Part shown: piece by piece, positions 50,359 through 59,319 of the stretch
Numbering within the stretch: the stretch's first letter is position 1
Layout of the letters: every line of letters starts with the position of its first letter
Source: Dyadobacter soli
Lineage (GTDB): Bacteria > Bacteroidota > Bacteroidia > Cytophagales > Spirosomataceae
DNA length: 64,000 nt
Direction: 5' to 3'
Assembly: GCF_900101885.1 (NCBI RefSeq)
Contig: NZ_FNAN01000017.1
Location: 160,498 to 224,497 of the forward strand
Position numbers and translations under genes: made by a program
Notes under the pieces: generated by a model
Told to the model about the DNA's origin: nothing
The model's database searches: none
The model's input: only the letters and a program-made list of their open reading frames with translations

Positions 50359-51594
50359 CTACTTTTTGCGTTTCTTCTTTTGCCTGGACTCGAACTCCTC
50401 CACTTCCCGCATTAATGCCCCCAGGTCGTCGGGCGCGTCGGCCGTGAATTCGAGCGTTTCCGCGTAATCTTCGGCAGTCAGTTTCACTACGGCAATGGGT
50501 TTATCCAGATATTGCTGAATCTGATCCAATACCGGCTTTTCCTCTGCACTGCAAAACGACACGGCGATGCCCTTCTGCATTCCGCGGCCGGTACGGCCCA
50601 CACGGTGAACGTAATTCTCCGGTTGTTCCGGTAAATCATAATTGATCACGTAATCCACGCTAGGGATATCGATACCGCGTGCGCTCACATCGGTCGCGAT
50701 CAGCACTTTTACATTACCTTTCTTGAACTCATTCATGGCAGTGAGGCGGTCGGCCTGCTCTTTGTCGCCGTGAATGGTCAGACTTTTGATTTCCATGCGT
50801 TCGAGCGCGTTATACACACGCTCCGCGCGCACCTTCGTACGTACGAACACGAGGATCTTCTTCTCAGGATTCTGGCGGATGACGCGTTCGAGAAAAAAAC
50901 GTTTATCGTCCATAGCCACGAATGCCACGGAATGATCGATATTCTTCGCGACAGGATTTTTAGGGGAAATCTGAATGCGGATCGCGTTCCGAACGAGCGA
51001 GTAGGCCAGTTTCTTGATCTTCTCATCGATCGTCGCGGAAAAGAACAGCGTCTGCCTTCTTTTGGGTAAATGCCGGATCAGGTCCTGAATGTCCTTGATG
51101 AACCCGAGATCAAGCATATGGTCGGCTTCGTCGAGAATGAGGGTATCTACACGGTCAAGTTTGATATAACCCTGGCTTACGAGGTCGAACATCCGGCCAG
51201 GCGTGGAGACGAGAATATCGATCCCTTTTTCCAGCTTGGCGATCTGGGGCCCCTGCTCTACCCCACCGAACACGCTGAATGTCTTTACTTTGGTATATTT
51301 TGAAATACTACTAAAAACCTCGGCAATCTGGATCGCCAGCTCGCGGGTCGGCACCATCACCACACATTTGATCCCTTCGGAACGGCTGGACGTTTTCTGT
51401 TTATGCAGCTTGTCCACCACGGGGATCGCAAAAGCGGCTGTCTTACCGGTACCGGTCTGCGCGATGGCCAGCACATCCTCCCCCTTCATCACCGCCGGAA
51501 TGGCCTTGAACTGGATGTCCGTAGGTTTTTTAAACCCGGCTGTTTCCAGGCTCCGCTTGATTTCCGCGGCAATGGGGTAATCTTCAAATTTCAT
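50359..51594 (-). CDS. DEAD-box RNA helicase
   Basis: 411 residues from the ATG at 51594 (a TTG at 51600 is less likely). All motifs are present: Q motif near FKKPTDIQFKAIP, AQTGTGKTAAF, PTRELA, TPGR, DEAD in LILDEADHMLDLGF, SAT, ATDVSARGID and HRVGRTGR. The size and short Lys-rich C-terminus (RQKKKRKK) fit the RhlE group. It remodels RNA or ribosomal precursors with ATP. It stands alone downstream of the chaperone genes. Confidence 0.93.
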   Translation of the reverse strand: MKFEDYPIAAEIKRSLETAGFKKPTDIQFKAIPAVMKGEDVLAIAQTGTGKTAAFAIPVVDKLHKQKTSSRSEGIKCVVMVPTRELAIQIAEVFSSISKYTKVKTFSVFGGVEQGPQIAKLEKGIDILVSTPGRMFDLVSQGYIKLDRVDTLILDEADHMLDLGFIKDIQDLIRHLPKRRQTLFFSATIDEKIKKLAYSLVRNAIRIQISPKNPVAKNIDHSVAFVAMDDKRFFLERVIRQNPEKKILVFVRTKVRAERVYNALERMEIKSLTIHGDKEQADRLTAMNEFKKGNVKVLIATDVSARGIDIPSVDYVINYDLPEQPENYVHRVGRTGRGMQKGIAVSFCSAEEKPVLDQIQQYLDKPIAVVKLTAEDYAETLEFTADAPDDLGALMREVEEFESRQKKKRKK

Positions 51595-51683
51595 AGGCAA
51601 ATAAGTGGGCAGACCGGCCCCGGCCCGCCCTTCGTTTTAATGGGAGTGCAAAGATAACCGGTTATCCGGCAATGCATGAGGTA

Positions 51684-51983
51684 TTACAAGCCCGGCTCGT
51701 AAAACCGCAGCCGGTTGCGAAGCGAATTCAGTTCCCTGTCCAAATGCTCGATACGACTCAGCAGGCCTTGAATGGCCTCGATACCTTCGAGATTAATGTC
51801 GAGCTCGTGGTGGAGGCGGATAATGCGCTCGATGCGGTTCAATTGCGGGATTTGCAAAAAGCGGGTGTTGTCCACGATCACCGTTTCGATCAGGTCGTGG
51901 TCCTGCAATGACTCAACAAATGCATATTCCACATCGTAACTCGTGCAGAATACCTCGATAGCAATCAATTGATCATTTTCCAT
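51684..51983 (-). CDS. cbpM: Chaperone modulator CbpM
   Basis: 99 residues. A MerR-like helical domain (IEVFCTSYDVEYAFVESLQDH, then LNRIERIIRLHHELDINLEGI) is typical of CbpM, which binds the J domain of CbpA and inhibits it. The C-terminus is a heptad helix. It lies seven bases after cbpA in the conserved pair. Confidence 0.88.
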   Translation of the reverse strand: MENDQLIAIEVFCTSYDVEYAFVESLQDHDLIETVIVDNTRFLQIPQLNRIERIIRLHHELDINLEGIEAIQGLLSRIEHLDRELNSLRNRLRFYEPGL

Positions 51984-51990
51984 ATCGTTT

Positions 51991-52866
51991 TCAGGATTTA
52001 GACAATTCTGTAAACAACTCTTTCTGCCGCTCTGTGAGGTTGGTCGGCACTTTTACGTCGAAAGTCACATAAAGATCGCCGAACTGGTCTTCCTTTTTGT
52101 AGACGGGGAAACCCTTCCCTTTCAAACGCACGACGCTGCCGTTCTGCGTTTCAGGCTTAACGGGCAGTTTCACCTTCCCGCCCAATGTCTCCACTACCAG
52201 CTCACCGCCCAGCACCGCCGTGTACAAATCCAGGTCGGCCTTCAAATGCAGGTCATTGCCCGATCTCCTGAATTTTTCATCAGCCGCCACCGAAAAAGTA
52301 ATGTAGAAATCGCCATTCGGCCCGCCGTTGCTGCCCGGTCCGCCGTGACCTGCGATTTTAATGGTTTGCCCATTCTCCACGCCGGCAGGCACCGTAATGC
52401 GAATGTTTTTGCCATTGACAGTCAGCGTTTGCTTATGCGTTTCATATGCGTCGCGGAGATTCAGATGGATCTCGGCCTGATAATCCTGCCCGCGGAAACG
52501 CGCCTGCCTACCGCCCCCGAAACCGGAGCCGAACATCGATTCGAAGAAATCGGAGAAACCTTCATTGCCGCCTCCGTACCATTGCCCCTCCTGCCCTCCT
52601 GCCTGGCTGCGCGCCTGCCGCGCACGCTCGAATTCCTCGCTGTGCTGCCAATCCTTGCCGTACTTGTCGTACTTCTTCCGTTTTTCCGGGTCGCTTAGCA
52701 CTTCGTTCGCCTCGTTCAGCTGCTGGAATTTCTTCTCCGCCTCCTTGTCGTTCGGGTTCAGATCGGGATGGTATTTCCTCGCCAGTTTTCTATAAGCATT
52801 CTTAATGGCCTTATCGTCAGCATTTTTGTCGAGTCCGAGAATCTGATAATAATCTACAAAAGCCAT
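51991..52866 (-). CDS. cbpA: DnaJ-like co-chaperone CbpA
   Basis: 291 residues. The J domain has HPD in ARKYHPDLNP. A Gly- and Phe-rich part follows (YGGGNEGFSDFFESMFGSG). The two C-terminal beta domains (NGKNIRITVPAGVENGQTIK) come without the zinc-finger cysteines, which separates CbpA from DnaJ. It activates DnaK. It is followed by cbpM. Confidence 0.93.
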   Translation of the reverse strand: MAFVDYYQILGLDKNADDKAIKNAYRKLARKYHPDLNPNDKEAEKKFQQLNEANEVLSDPEKRKKYDKYGKDWQHSEEFERARQARSQAGGQEGQWYGGGNEGFSDFFESMFGSGFGGGRQARFRGQDYQAEIHLNLRDAYETHKQTLTVNGKNIRITVPAGVENGQTIKIAGHGGPGSNGGPNGDFYITFSVAADEKFRRSGNDLHLKADLDLYTAVLGGELVVETLGGKVKLPVKPETQNGSVVRLKGKGFPVYKKEDQFGDLYVTFDVKVPTNLTERQKELFTELSKS

Positions 52867-52912
52867 AAATATTCAATCTATTGATCGTGAATAACGGTTT
52901 ATAAACTGTACA

Positions 52913-53134
52913 CTACTTTCGTTCCAGCATTTTAATGTACAAATCTTCCACTTTCTTTCGTGCCCATGGTGTTTTTCTCAAAAATTTAAGGCTCGATTTC
53001 ACGCTGGGTTCGTGTTGAAAGCTGTTGATATTGATGTGATAACCCATTTGCTCCCAGCCATAATAGTCTACGAGTTCATTCAGAATAGCTTCGAGTGTTT
53101 TGCCGTGAAGCGGGTTATTCGGTTGTTGATCCAT
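52913..53134 (-). CDS. VF530 family (DUF2132) DNA-binding protein
   Basis: 73 residues. NNPLHGKTLEAILNELVDYYGW, then SFQHEPSVKSSLKFLRKTPWARKKVE covers the whole VF530/DUF2132 family. These small helical proteins bind DNA in structural studies; a role in the cell is not settled. It lies upstream of cbpA on the same strand. Confidence 0.9.
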   Translation of the reverse strand: MDQQPNNPLHGKTLEAILNELVDYYGWEQMGYHININSFQHEPSVKSSLKFLRKTPWARKKVEDLYIKMLERK

Positions 53135-53233
53135 GCGTGCCGTTAGAAAATGTTGCCGTCTGTTTTAAAGTAGATTTCTGTTTATAAATAATTATTATGC
53201 AGGTCGATTAGTTCAAAACCTAAAACCTGTCCG

Positions 53234-54217
53234 ATGGATCAGATAAAATGGGGTATTATCGGTTGCGGCAATGTAACCGAAGTCAAAAGCGGTCCCGCAT
53301 TCAACAAGGTACCCAACTCATCATTGGTGGCTGTCATGCGCCGCGACGGCGCCCTCGCCAAAGACTATGCCGAGCGCCACGGCGTACCCAAATGGTATGA
53401 CAACGCCGAGGCGCTCATAAACGACCCGGACGTCAATGCGATTTACATTGCCACGCCGCCCGACGCCCACGAAAGCCTGGCTATCAAGGCAATGCAAGCT
53501 GGAAAGCCGGTTTATATCGAAAAACCGATGGCCCGTACCGCTGCCGAATGCGACCGGATCAATGCCGAAAGCAAGCGCACCGGCGTGCCGGTTTTCGTGG
53601 CCTATTACCGTCGTACACTGGATTACTTCCTGAAAGTGAAGGAGTTGATTGACAAAAAAGCGATCGGCGACATCCGCTACATCGACATTTGCCTGCAATG
53701 GCAGCCCTATGACGAAGAAGTGGGCTCGAACCCGAAGCCGCGCTGGCGCGTGAACCCCGAAATTTCCGGCGGCGGACATTTCCATGACCTCGCCTCCCAC
53801 CAGTTCGACCTGCTCGAATTCATCTTCGGGCCCGTTAAACATGCCTCGGGCATCGCGCGCAACCAAGCGGGCCTGTACGGAGCCGACGATATTGTAGTAG
53901 CCAATTTTGAATTCGAATCGGGTGTATTAGGTAAAGGAAGCTGGTGCTATACGGTGGATAAGGACCAGCGCGAGGACGAAACGCAGATTATCGGTTCGAA
54001 AGGCCGCATTATCTTTTCGTTTTTCGAGAAATTCGATATTCACGTCGAGACTTCGGAAGGAATCGAGGTTTTCCATGTGCCTTATCCGCAGCATGTTCAG
54101 CAGCCGCTCATCGAATCGATTGTGAAAGAATTACGCGGCGAGGGCAAGAGCCCAAGCAGCGGCGACACCGGCGCTCGGGCGAATCTGATCATGGACAGGA
54201 TCACCCAAAAACAATAA
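53234..54217 (+). CDS. Gfo/Idh/MocA family oxidoreductase
   Basis: 327 residues. The Rossmann part has GIIGCGNVTEVKSGPAF for NAD(P) binding, and IEKPMARTAAECD carries the EKP motif with the catalytic Lys. The C-terminal half forms the beta-sheet domain (GGGHFHDLASHQFDLLEFI). Substrates are sugars or inositols, and none can be named here. It stands alone. Confidence 0.92.
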   Translation: MDQIKWGIIGCGNVTEVKSGPAFNKVPNSSLVAVMRRDGALAKDYAERHGVPKWYDNAEALINDPDVNAIYIATPPDAHESLAIKAMQAGKPVYIEKPMARTAAECDRINAESKRTGVPVFVAYYRRTLDYFLKVKELIDKKAIGDIRYIDICLQWQPYDEEVGSNPKPRWRVNPEISGGGHFHDLASHQFDLLEFIFGPVKHASGIARNQAGLYGADDIVVANFEFESGVLGKGSWCYTVDKDQREDETQIIGSKGRIIFSFFEKFDIHVETSEGIEVFHVPYPQHVQQPLIESIVKELRGEGKSPSSGDTGARANLIMDRITQKQ

Positions 54218-54294
54218 TTTATGCGTCCCGCGATACAATTTAGCGGGTTATTGCTGTTATTTGAAAGATTACACAACTCTAAAATTCAATAGTC

Positions 54295-54408
54295 ATGGCC
54301 AAAGGAAAAAACCTGGACAAAGGAAGCGACAAAAAAGAGGCTACTAAATCCCTGAAAGAAAAAAGAGCCGATAAGAAGGCAAAAAAGGATGGTAAGAAAG
54401 ATTACTGA
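54295..54408 (+). CDS. Lysine-rich 37-residue protein
   Basis: A complete small frame, MAKGKNLDKGSDKKEATKSL and so on, with about 16 Lys, some Asp and no hydrophobic core. It ends in KKDY and is followed by a strong terminator. Very short basic proteins of this kind are conserved beside housekeeping genes in Cytophagales, as far as I remember. It is probably disordered and may bind nucleic acid. Confidence 0.6.
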   Translation: MAKGKNLDKGSDKKEATKSLKEKRADKKAKKDGKKDY

Positions 54409-54429
54409 TCTTCTGAAAAGTCCTTCCCG

Positions 54430-54461
54430 AATGGCTCCCGCACACGCATGCAGGAGCCATT
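54430..54461. terminator. Terminator between convergent genes
   Basis: AATGGCTCC (54430-54438) and GGAGCCATT (54453-54461) make a 9-bp stem with T-rich or A-rich flanks on both sides. Confidence 0.65.
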
Positions 54462-54467
54462 TCGCAT

Positions 54468-54767
54468 TTAATAAATCTCCCGGTTGGTTTTGTATTTCGC
54501 CAACCGTTTCCGGGAACGGACGATTTTCGAATGGATTTTGTTCTTTTCGTCGGGCGTAAGGATGTCGTCGGCCATCGCCTTGTCGATCGTCAGCTCGATC
54601 ATACTGCGCTCCTTTTTCATCTTGGCGTATTCGTTGGCGGTCAGTTTTTTGCTTTTGTAAGCCGCTTCGATCTGCCCGTTGAGCTTCCGGAGCTCGGCTT
54701 TGAAGTTTTGTGAATGCGCGCTGTGACCTATTAATAATGTAATGATACCGGCAAAAATGAGTTTCAT
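54468..54767 (-). CDS. Small exported helical protein
   Basis: 99 residues from the ATG at 54767; the longer frame adds 36 residues before a clear signal peptide (MKLIFAGIITLLIGHSAHSQ). The mature part is highly charged helix (ELRKLNGQIEAAYKSKKLTA, DDILTPDEKNKIHSKIVRSR). TANEYAKMKKER and TPDEKNKI suggest two EF-hand-like or repeat units, but calcium residues are not complete. Function unknown. Confidence 0.7.
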   Translation of the reverse strand: MKLIFAGIITLLIGHSAHSQNFKAELRKLNGQIEAAYKSKKLTANEYAKMKKERSMIELTIDKAMADDILTPDEKNKIHSKIVRSRKRLAKYKTNREIY

Positions 54768-54936
54768 GGCGATGAAGAACGTGCTGTTATTGAGGTTTAA
54801 AACTAATGCGAATATAAACCGGCATACATAAACAGTGCCAGGCCGGTTTCGTGACTGGTGCAAATACTTGCGCAAGTTTCGGGTTGGCTACCTGCGCGGC
54901 GCGGGCCAAATTTGTATCAACAAATTAAAACATCCA

Positions 54937-55812
54937 ATGGACCAGCAAGCTTATAACTACGACAAAATCGCGAAAGCCATCGAATACATCGTGGCGAACG
55001 CCAAAGAGCAGCCAACCCTCACCGAGGTAGCCGACGAAGTGAATATCAGCCAGTTTCACTTCCAGCGCATGTTTTCGGAATGGGCGGGCGTGAGCCCCAA
55101 GCGCTTCCTGCAATATATTACGACGGGTTATCTCAAAGACAAAATCAAAGACACGACCAACCTCGCGGAGCTCGCGGAATCGGCCGGACTTTCGAGCCAG
55201 AGTCGGGTATACGATCATTTCATTTCGATCGAAGGCGTTACGCCGCAGGAGTTCAAAAGCGCCGGTAAAGGACTGGTAATCAATTATGGATTTCACGAAA
55301 CACCTTTTGGGGACTGCTTCGTTGCCGCCACCGAGCGGGGCATTTGCGCCATGGCATTCGTGGACGACGCTACCCGCGATTTCCAGCTCATCGAACTCGC
55401 CCGCAAGTGGCATTACGCCACCATCCGCCCCGATCAGCAGCTCGCTGCCGGTTACATTCAACGCATTTTCAGGCCTGCGGAGCAATCACTCGAAAAGCTT
55501 CCCCTACTCGTGCAAGGCACCAATTTCCAGCTGAAAGTGTGGGAGGCATTGCTTAGCATTCCTCAGGGCTCCGTAACTACCTATCAGCAGATCGCGGAAA
55601 AAATCGGGCATCCGAAAGCCGTCCGGGCCGTAGGTTCGGCTGTGGGCGACAACCCGATTGCCTACATTATCCCCTGCCACCGCGTGATCCGGAAAGAAGG
55701 CATTCTGGGCGAGTACCGCTGGGGTAGCCTGCGCAAAAAAGCATTGATCGGTTGGGAGGCTGCCCGTCAGGATGAGGAATATTTTGCACAGGAGCAGGCG
55801 ATTTTGAAATAG
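54937..55812 (+). CDS. AraC-type HTH fused to O6-alkylguanine-DNA alkyltransferase
   Basis: 291 residues from the ATG at 54937; the upstream in-frame start at 54835 lies in an unlikely leader. Residues 15-105 are an AraC double helix-turn-helix (LTEVADEVNISQFHFQRMFSEW). Residues 125-285 are the alkyltransferase, with active-site Cys in IIPCHRVIRKEG. It removes alkyl groups from guanine and may, like Ada, activate its own gene. The Ada N-terminal methyl-phosphate domain is absent. Confidence 0.92.
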   Translation: MDQQAYNYDKIAKAIEYIVANAKEQPTLTEVADEVNISQFHFQRMFSEWAGVSPKRFLQYITTGYLKDKIKDTTNLAELAESAGLSSQSRVYDHFISIEGVTPQEFKSAGKGLVINYGFHETPFGDCFVAATERGICAMAFVDDATRDFQLIELARKWHYATIRPDQQLAAGYIQRIFRPAEQSLEKLPLLVQGTNFQLKVWEALLSIPQGSVTTYQQIAEKIGHPKAVRAVGSAVGDNPIAYIIPCHRVIRKEGILGEYRWGSLRKKALIGWEAARQDEEYFAQEQAILK

Positions 55813-55823
55813 TACAATAAAAA

Positions 55824-55858
55824 TAAATTGTCACTATAATGAATTGTATGACAATTTA
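55824..55858. promoter_or_regulatory. Inverted repeat after the alkyltransferase gene
   Basis: Perfect 10-bp arms TAAATTGTCA (55824-55833) and TGACAATTTA (55849-55858). It could end transcription of the gene before it or bind a regulator of the barrel gene after it. Confidence 0.4.
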
Positions 55859-55946
55859 ATAGCCTCGTCGCAATGCAACTTTTCCGTGTTGGACTGATTA
55901 TGGATTCATGGTTTTCAAAACTATCAACCAAAATCAAAACATCAAC

Positions 55947-56552
55947 ATGAAAAAGAAACTAATCCTGTCGCTGGCAGTTTTCGCCCTGATCGTAACCGCG
56001 ACATCGGCCAGCTTTGCGCAGTTTTCGCTCGGTTTGCAGGGCGGTATCGCCAAATCCAATGTGGAAGATTCCAAAACAGTTGCCGGTGGTGGCGTAAACC
56101 TCCGCGTATTTGCTTCACCACAATTCGCGATCGGGGTGGCCGGTAAAATTTACGCCGACGGAAGCGATTACCGCGTCGCCGGACAAACGCTCAGCAGCAC
56201 CGGAACGCTCATGCCAGTAACCGGTACGCTCGACTATTTTTTCACCGACGGCGTGATCCGCCCGTACGTAGGTGGTGACGCAGGTGTGTATTTCTCGAAA
56301 TACAAAGCGAAATGGAACGGCGAAACCGTACTCGAATCTTCGACCCGCAGCAACTTCGGTACCGCACCGAGAGCCGGTATCGTGTTCGCATTCGGCAACC
56401 TCGGTATTCAGGTAGAAGGTATTTACCACTTTGTATTTGGTAACAAAAACCATAGCTCCGATACCGGCAACGTCGACAATATCGACTTCGAATCCACTTC
56501 CAAATTCGGCGGTGTGAACGTCGGTATCATCTTCGGGCTGGGCGGCAAGTAA
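55947..56552 (+). CDS. Outer-membrane beta-barrel protein
   Basis: 201 residues from the ATG at 55947; the in-frame start at 55908 only adds a polar leader. A signal peptide (LILSLAVFALIVTATSASFA) precedes eight or so amphipathic strands (FSLGLQGGIAKSNVEDSKTV, IGVAGKIYADGSDY) and it ends in VGIIFGLGGK. It is of the OmpX/OmpA-barrel type common in Bacteroidota, of unknown function. A terminator follows. Confidence 0.85.
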   Translation: MKKKLILSLAVFALIVTATSASFAQFSLGLQGGIAKSNVEDSKTVAGGGVNLRVFASPQFAIGVAGKIYADGSDYRVAGQTLSSTGTLMPVTGTLDYFFTDGVIRPYVGGDAGVYFSKYKAKWNGETVLESSTRSNFGTAPRAGIVFAFGNLGIQVEGIYHFVFGNKNHSSDTGNVDNIDFESTSKFGGVNVGIIFGLGGK

Positions 56553-56575
56553 TTTCCTGATCAGCACTAAAAGCC

Positions 56576-56603
56576 AAAACGCGCCACCACGGCGCGTTTT
56601 TTT
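56576..56603 (+). terminator. Terminator of the barrel gene
   Basis: AAAACGCGCC and GGCGCGTTTT enclose ACCAC, followed by more T residues; a classic rho-independent form. Confidence 0.85.
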
Positions 56604-56641
56604 GTTGTAAGGGATTCCCGCATTAACTTGCCCGCTCATTT

Positions 56642-57565
56642 ATGGGCTACGAATTGGCAGAACCGTTATCATTTCCGGAAGAACTTTGCAACTGGCTGGA
56701 AACCTTGCCATTTGCGTGCAATATGGCTTATCAACCGGATTTTGCATTGCCTTTGCTGGAAGTAACTAGTGCAAACGGACCGGTTTTAAAAGTAATGCCG
56801 GTGGAGCTGAGCAAATGGAACAGATCGAGTCAGAATTTTTTGTTAAACCAATTAACAAACCGCGTCCAATCTATTCGAAATGAAGGACTTCCAACAGTTG
56901 TCATTTGGGAAGATTATTGGTTAGGAAAGAAAGGCATTGTACAATCAAGGCTGGCAGCCATGCTGGGCTTTTCAGCCAAAATTCCCGCGCGCCTGACGCA
57001 AGTACGCAGGATCGACAATGCAACAACGGCACAATTTCTGGAAGCGAACCATCTGAATGGCAACGTCATGTCGAAATTCCGGTATGGCTTATTTTTACCC
57101 AAACGCTACTACCGCGTGTTGCCGGAAGGTTTTACTTTCGACGCAATGGCAGAAGAGTTGCTCGTAGCGGTGGCTACATTCAGTAATGCGAGAATTTTTG
57201 AACAAAACAATGCGCCCTTCCGCTCACACGAACTGATCCGGTTTGCGAGCTTGCTGAATACCAATGTGGTCGGTGCGCTGGATAAGCTGCTGAATGCATT
57301 CATCCGCGAAAAGTCGCCGGACGATATCATGACCTACGCCGACCTCGAATGGTCCGACGGCCGGAGCTACAAGCGGCTCGGGTTTGAAGAAAGAGGTGAA
57401 ATGCCCCCGCGCGAGGTGCAGGTGCGCGTGGCGGATATGCATCGCGTGCGTACAGAAACCACGCATTCCCCCGAAAAACCGGCGATTGAATATCTAACAG
57501 TGTACAATTTGGGCAGTATCAAATACGTAAAAACCATTAAACCTTCCCAAACCGATGAATGCTGA
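56642..57565 (+). CDS. Hypothetical protein with acetyltransferase-like phage domain
   Basis: 307 residues. The second half reads FLEANHLNG, LLVAVATFSNARIFEQ, HELIRFASLLNTNVVGALDKLL, DIMTYADLEWSDGRSYKRLGF. This is a domain I associate with phage and homing-endonuclease-linked proteins that have a GNAT-like fold. No nuclease motif is visible. The gene overlaps miaA by 11 bases, so it is translated with it. Whether it helps tRNA modification is unknown. Confidence 0.7.
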   Translation: MGYELAEPLSFPEELCNWLETLPFACNMAYQPDFALPLLEVTSANGPVLKVMPVELSKWNRSSQNFLLNQLTNRVQSIRNEGLPTVVIWEDYWLGKKGIVQSRLAAMLGFSAKIPARLTQVRRIDNATTAQFLEANHLNGNVMSKFRYGLFLPKRYYRVLPEGFTFDAMAEELLVAVATFSNARIFEQNNAPFRSHELIRFASLLNTNVVGALDKLLNAFIREKSPDDIMTYADLEWSDGRSYKRLGFEERGEMPPREVQVRVADMHRVRTETTHSPEKPAIEYLTVYNLGSIKYVKTIKPSQTDEC

Positions 57566-58517
57566 AACGCCGCTACTGATCATCCTTGGGCCAACAGCTT
57601 CCGGCAAAACCCATCTCGCCACACGCGTCGCGCATGAGATCGGCGGCGAGATCATCAGCGCCGACTCGCGTCAGGTTTACCGGCAAATGGACATTGGTAC
57701 GGGTAAAGACCTCGAAGAATATGTGGTAAACGGTGTCAATATCCCCTATCATCTCATCGACATCCGCGAGGCCGGCGACAAATATAATGTCAATGACTTC
57801 CAGCACGATTTCACCAATTCTTACCGCGGGATAGTGGCCGCCAGCCGCATTCCGGTCGTTTGCGGCGGCACCGGTTTCTATCTATATGCATTGCTGAAAG
57901 GCCATGCCAACGACACGGTGCCGGTGAACGAAGCGTTGCGCACGGAGCTTGAACTGCTTACAAATGAGCAGCTGACGGCAAGATTTCATAATTCACAGTC
58001 GCATTACCACGCATTGGCCGATATTTCGACCCGCAAAAGATTGATACGCGCTTTGGAAATTGCCACATACCTGAACGCGCATCCGGAGACGAATATTGAC
58101 TTTGGTAATCAGTCGGTTGCATACCCGGCAATGCTGTTCGGGCTCAATCCCCCGGTTGAAACGCGGCGCGAGCGCATTAGCAAACGGCTCTCAGTCAGGT
58201 TAAAGCAAGGTTTAATAGAAGAGGTACAAAACATTTTAAATCAAGGCATTACTCCCGATTCTCTGATCTATTACGGTTTGGAATACAAATATGTAACCCT
58301 GTACCTCACGGGCGAGATGACTTTCGATGAAATGCATTCAAAACTGGAAACCGAGATTCACCGCTTTGCCAAACGACAGATGACGTTTTTCAGAAAAATG
58401 GAAAAGGACGGACTGAAAATCAACTGGATACCCGACGAATGGTCGGAGCAGGAGAAAATACGGTTTGTAATTCAGCATTACCGGGAATTTAAAAGCGGAA
58501 ATGCCGGTAATATGTAA
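57555..58517 (+). CDS. miaA: tRNA dimethylallyltransferase
   Basis: 320 residues. The P-loop GPTASGKTHLA, the motif SADSRQVYRQMDIGTGK, GGTGFYLYAL and the C-terminal GLEYKYVTLYLTGEM match MiaA throughout. The enzyme adds a dimethylallyl group to A37 of tRNAs that read codons starting with U. It is coupled to the preceding gene by an 11-base overlap. Confidence 0.95.
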   Translation: MNAETPLLIILGPTASGKTHLATRVAHEIGGEIISADSRQVYRQMDIGTGKDLEEYVVNGVNIPYHLIDIREAGDKYNVNDFQHDFTNSYRGIVAASRIPVVCGGTGFYLYALLKGHANDTVPVNEALRTELELLTNEQLTARFHNSQSHYHALADISTRKRLIRALEIATYLNAHPETNIDFGNQSVAYPAMLFGLNPPVETRRERISKRLSVRLKQGLIEEVQNILNQGITPDSLIYYGLEYKYVTLYLTGEMTFDEMHSKLETEIHRFAKRQMTFFRKMEKDGLKINWIPDEWSEQEKIRFVIQHYREFKSGNAGNM

Positions 58518-58551
58518 GTGTAAACCAACCAAAAAAACGTCGTTACAATAG

Positions 58552-59007
58552 ATGAATCGCAAATGGAGCAGCCTGCTGTTGCTGCTGGTACTGAGTGTTA
58601 CGGATGCCTACCTGCTCGCGCATCCAAATCTGATCGGGAAAATCGGGGTGCTGGTGTACAAGCACCATTATATCCGCAACTTTCCGAGGGCGCTGCTCAC
58701 GGTGGTGATCGTAGTGGGCATATCGCTGGCGGTCTGTGAGCTGGTTTACCGGCTTACCCGGAAGAAGACGGCGATATTCAGCTACCTGTTGTTGACGGCG
58801 GTTGCGGTGTTCTGGTTTATGTATGTTTTCGTAACGTTTTCGTCATTTTCCTACCGGATCACGGGCAAGGCATTCATTTACGGAGCGCATTTGCTGCCGG
58901 TCATACTGGCGGGTTTGAATCTGCGGTATCTGTTCAAACGGATACTCGTCCAGGAACCGGTTAACGAAAGCTTAACAGACGAAAAAAGTGGCTCCGGAGG
59001 GGTTTAG
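58552..59007 (+). CDS. Small membrane protein of unknown function
   Basis: 151 residues with four hydrophobic segments (SLLLLLVLSVTDAYLLAHP, ALLTVVIVVGISLAVCELVY, FSYLLLTAVAVFWFMYVFVT, IYGAHLLPVILAGLNLRYLF). The C-terminus is polar. No family is recognised. It follows miaA by 34 bases. Confidence 0.72.
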   Translation: MNRKWSSLLLLLVLSVTDAYLLAHPNLIGKIGVLVYKHHYIRNFPRALLTVVIVVGISLAVCELVYRLTRKKTAIFSYLLLTAVAVFWFMYVFVTFSSFSYRITGKAFIYGAHLLPVILAGLNLRYLFKRILVQEPVNESLTDEKSGSGGV

Positions 59008-59319
59008 CAGGCTATGAAAAGGGCAAATTGTTGTCCAAACGGCCTGAGACAGTAGAATATTCTCATAAATCCTTCAAATTGTGAAATAATATTGTTTCCG
59101 TCTTGATTTTTCACAAATAAACCACGGATAATAATAGAAAGTACGCGGTTTTTTAGGATATTGCGGCTTGTGTCGGACCGGGAAATGGTTAAACCCGAAG
59201 CCATTTAACACAAAATTAACTTGTTGGGTAAGTAAATCGCTGTTAACGAAAAACTTTGGCTTGAATTGACCGATTGGCCTGCCTTGTTCATTAACCCTTT
59301 TAATTTTATTCTTATTTCT
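59008..59319. other. Intergenic region upstream of gltA
   Basis: No gene, tRNA or strong hairpin is seen. It should hold the gltA promoter, but no good match to the TTTG/TAnnTTTG pair could be fixed. Confidence 0.5.
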
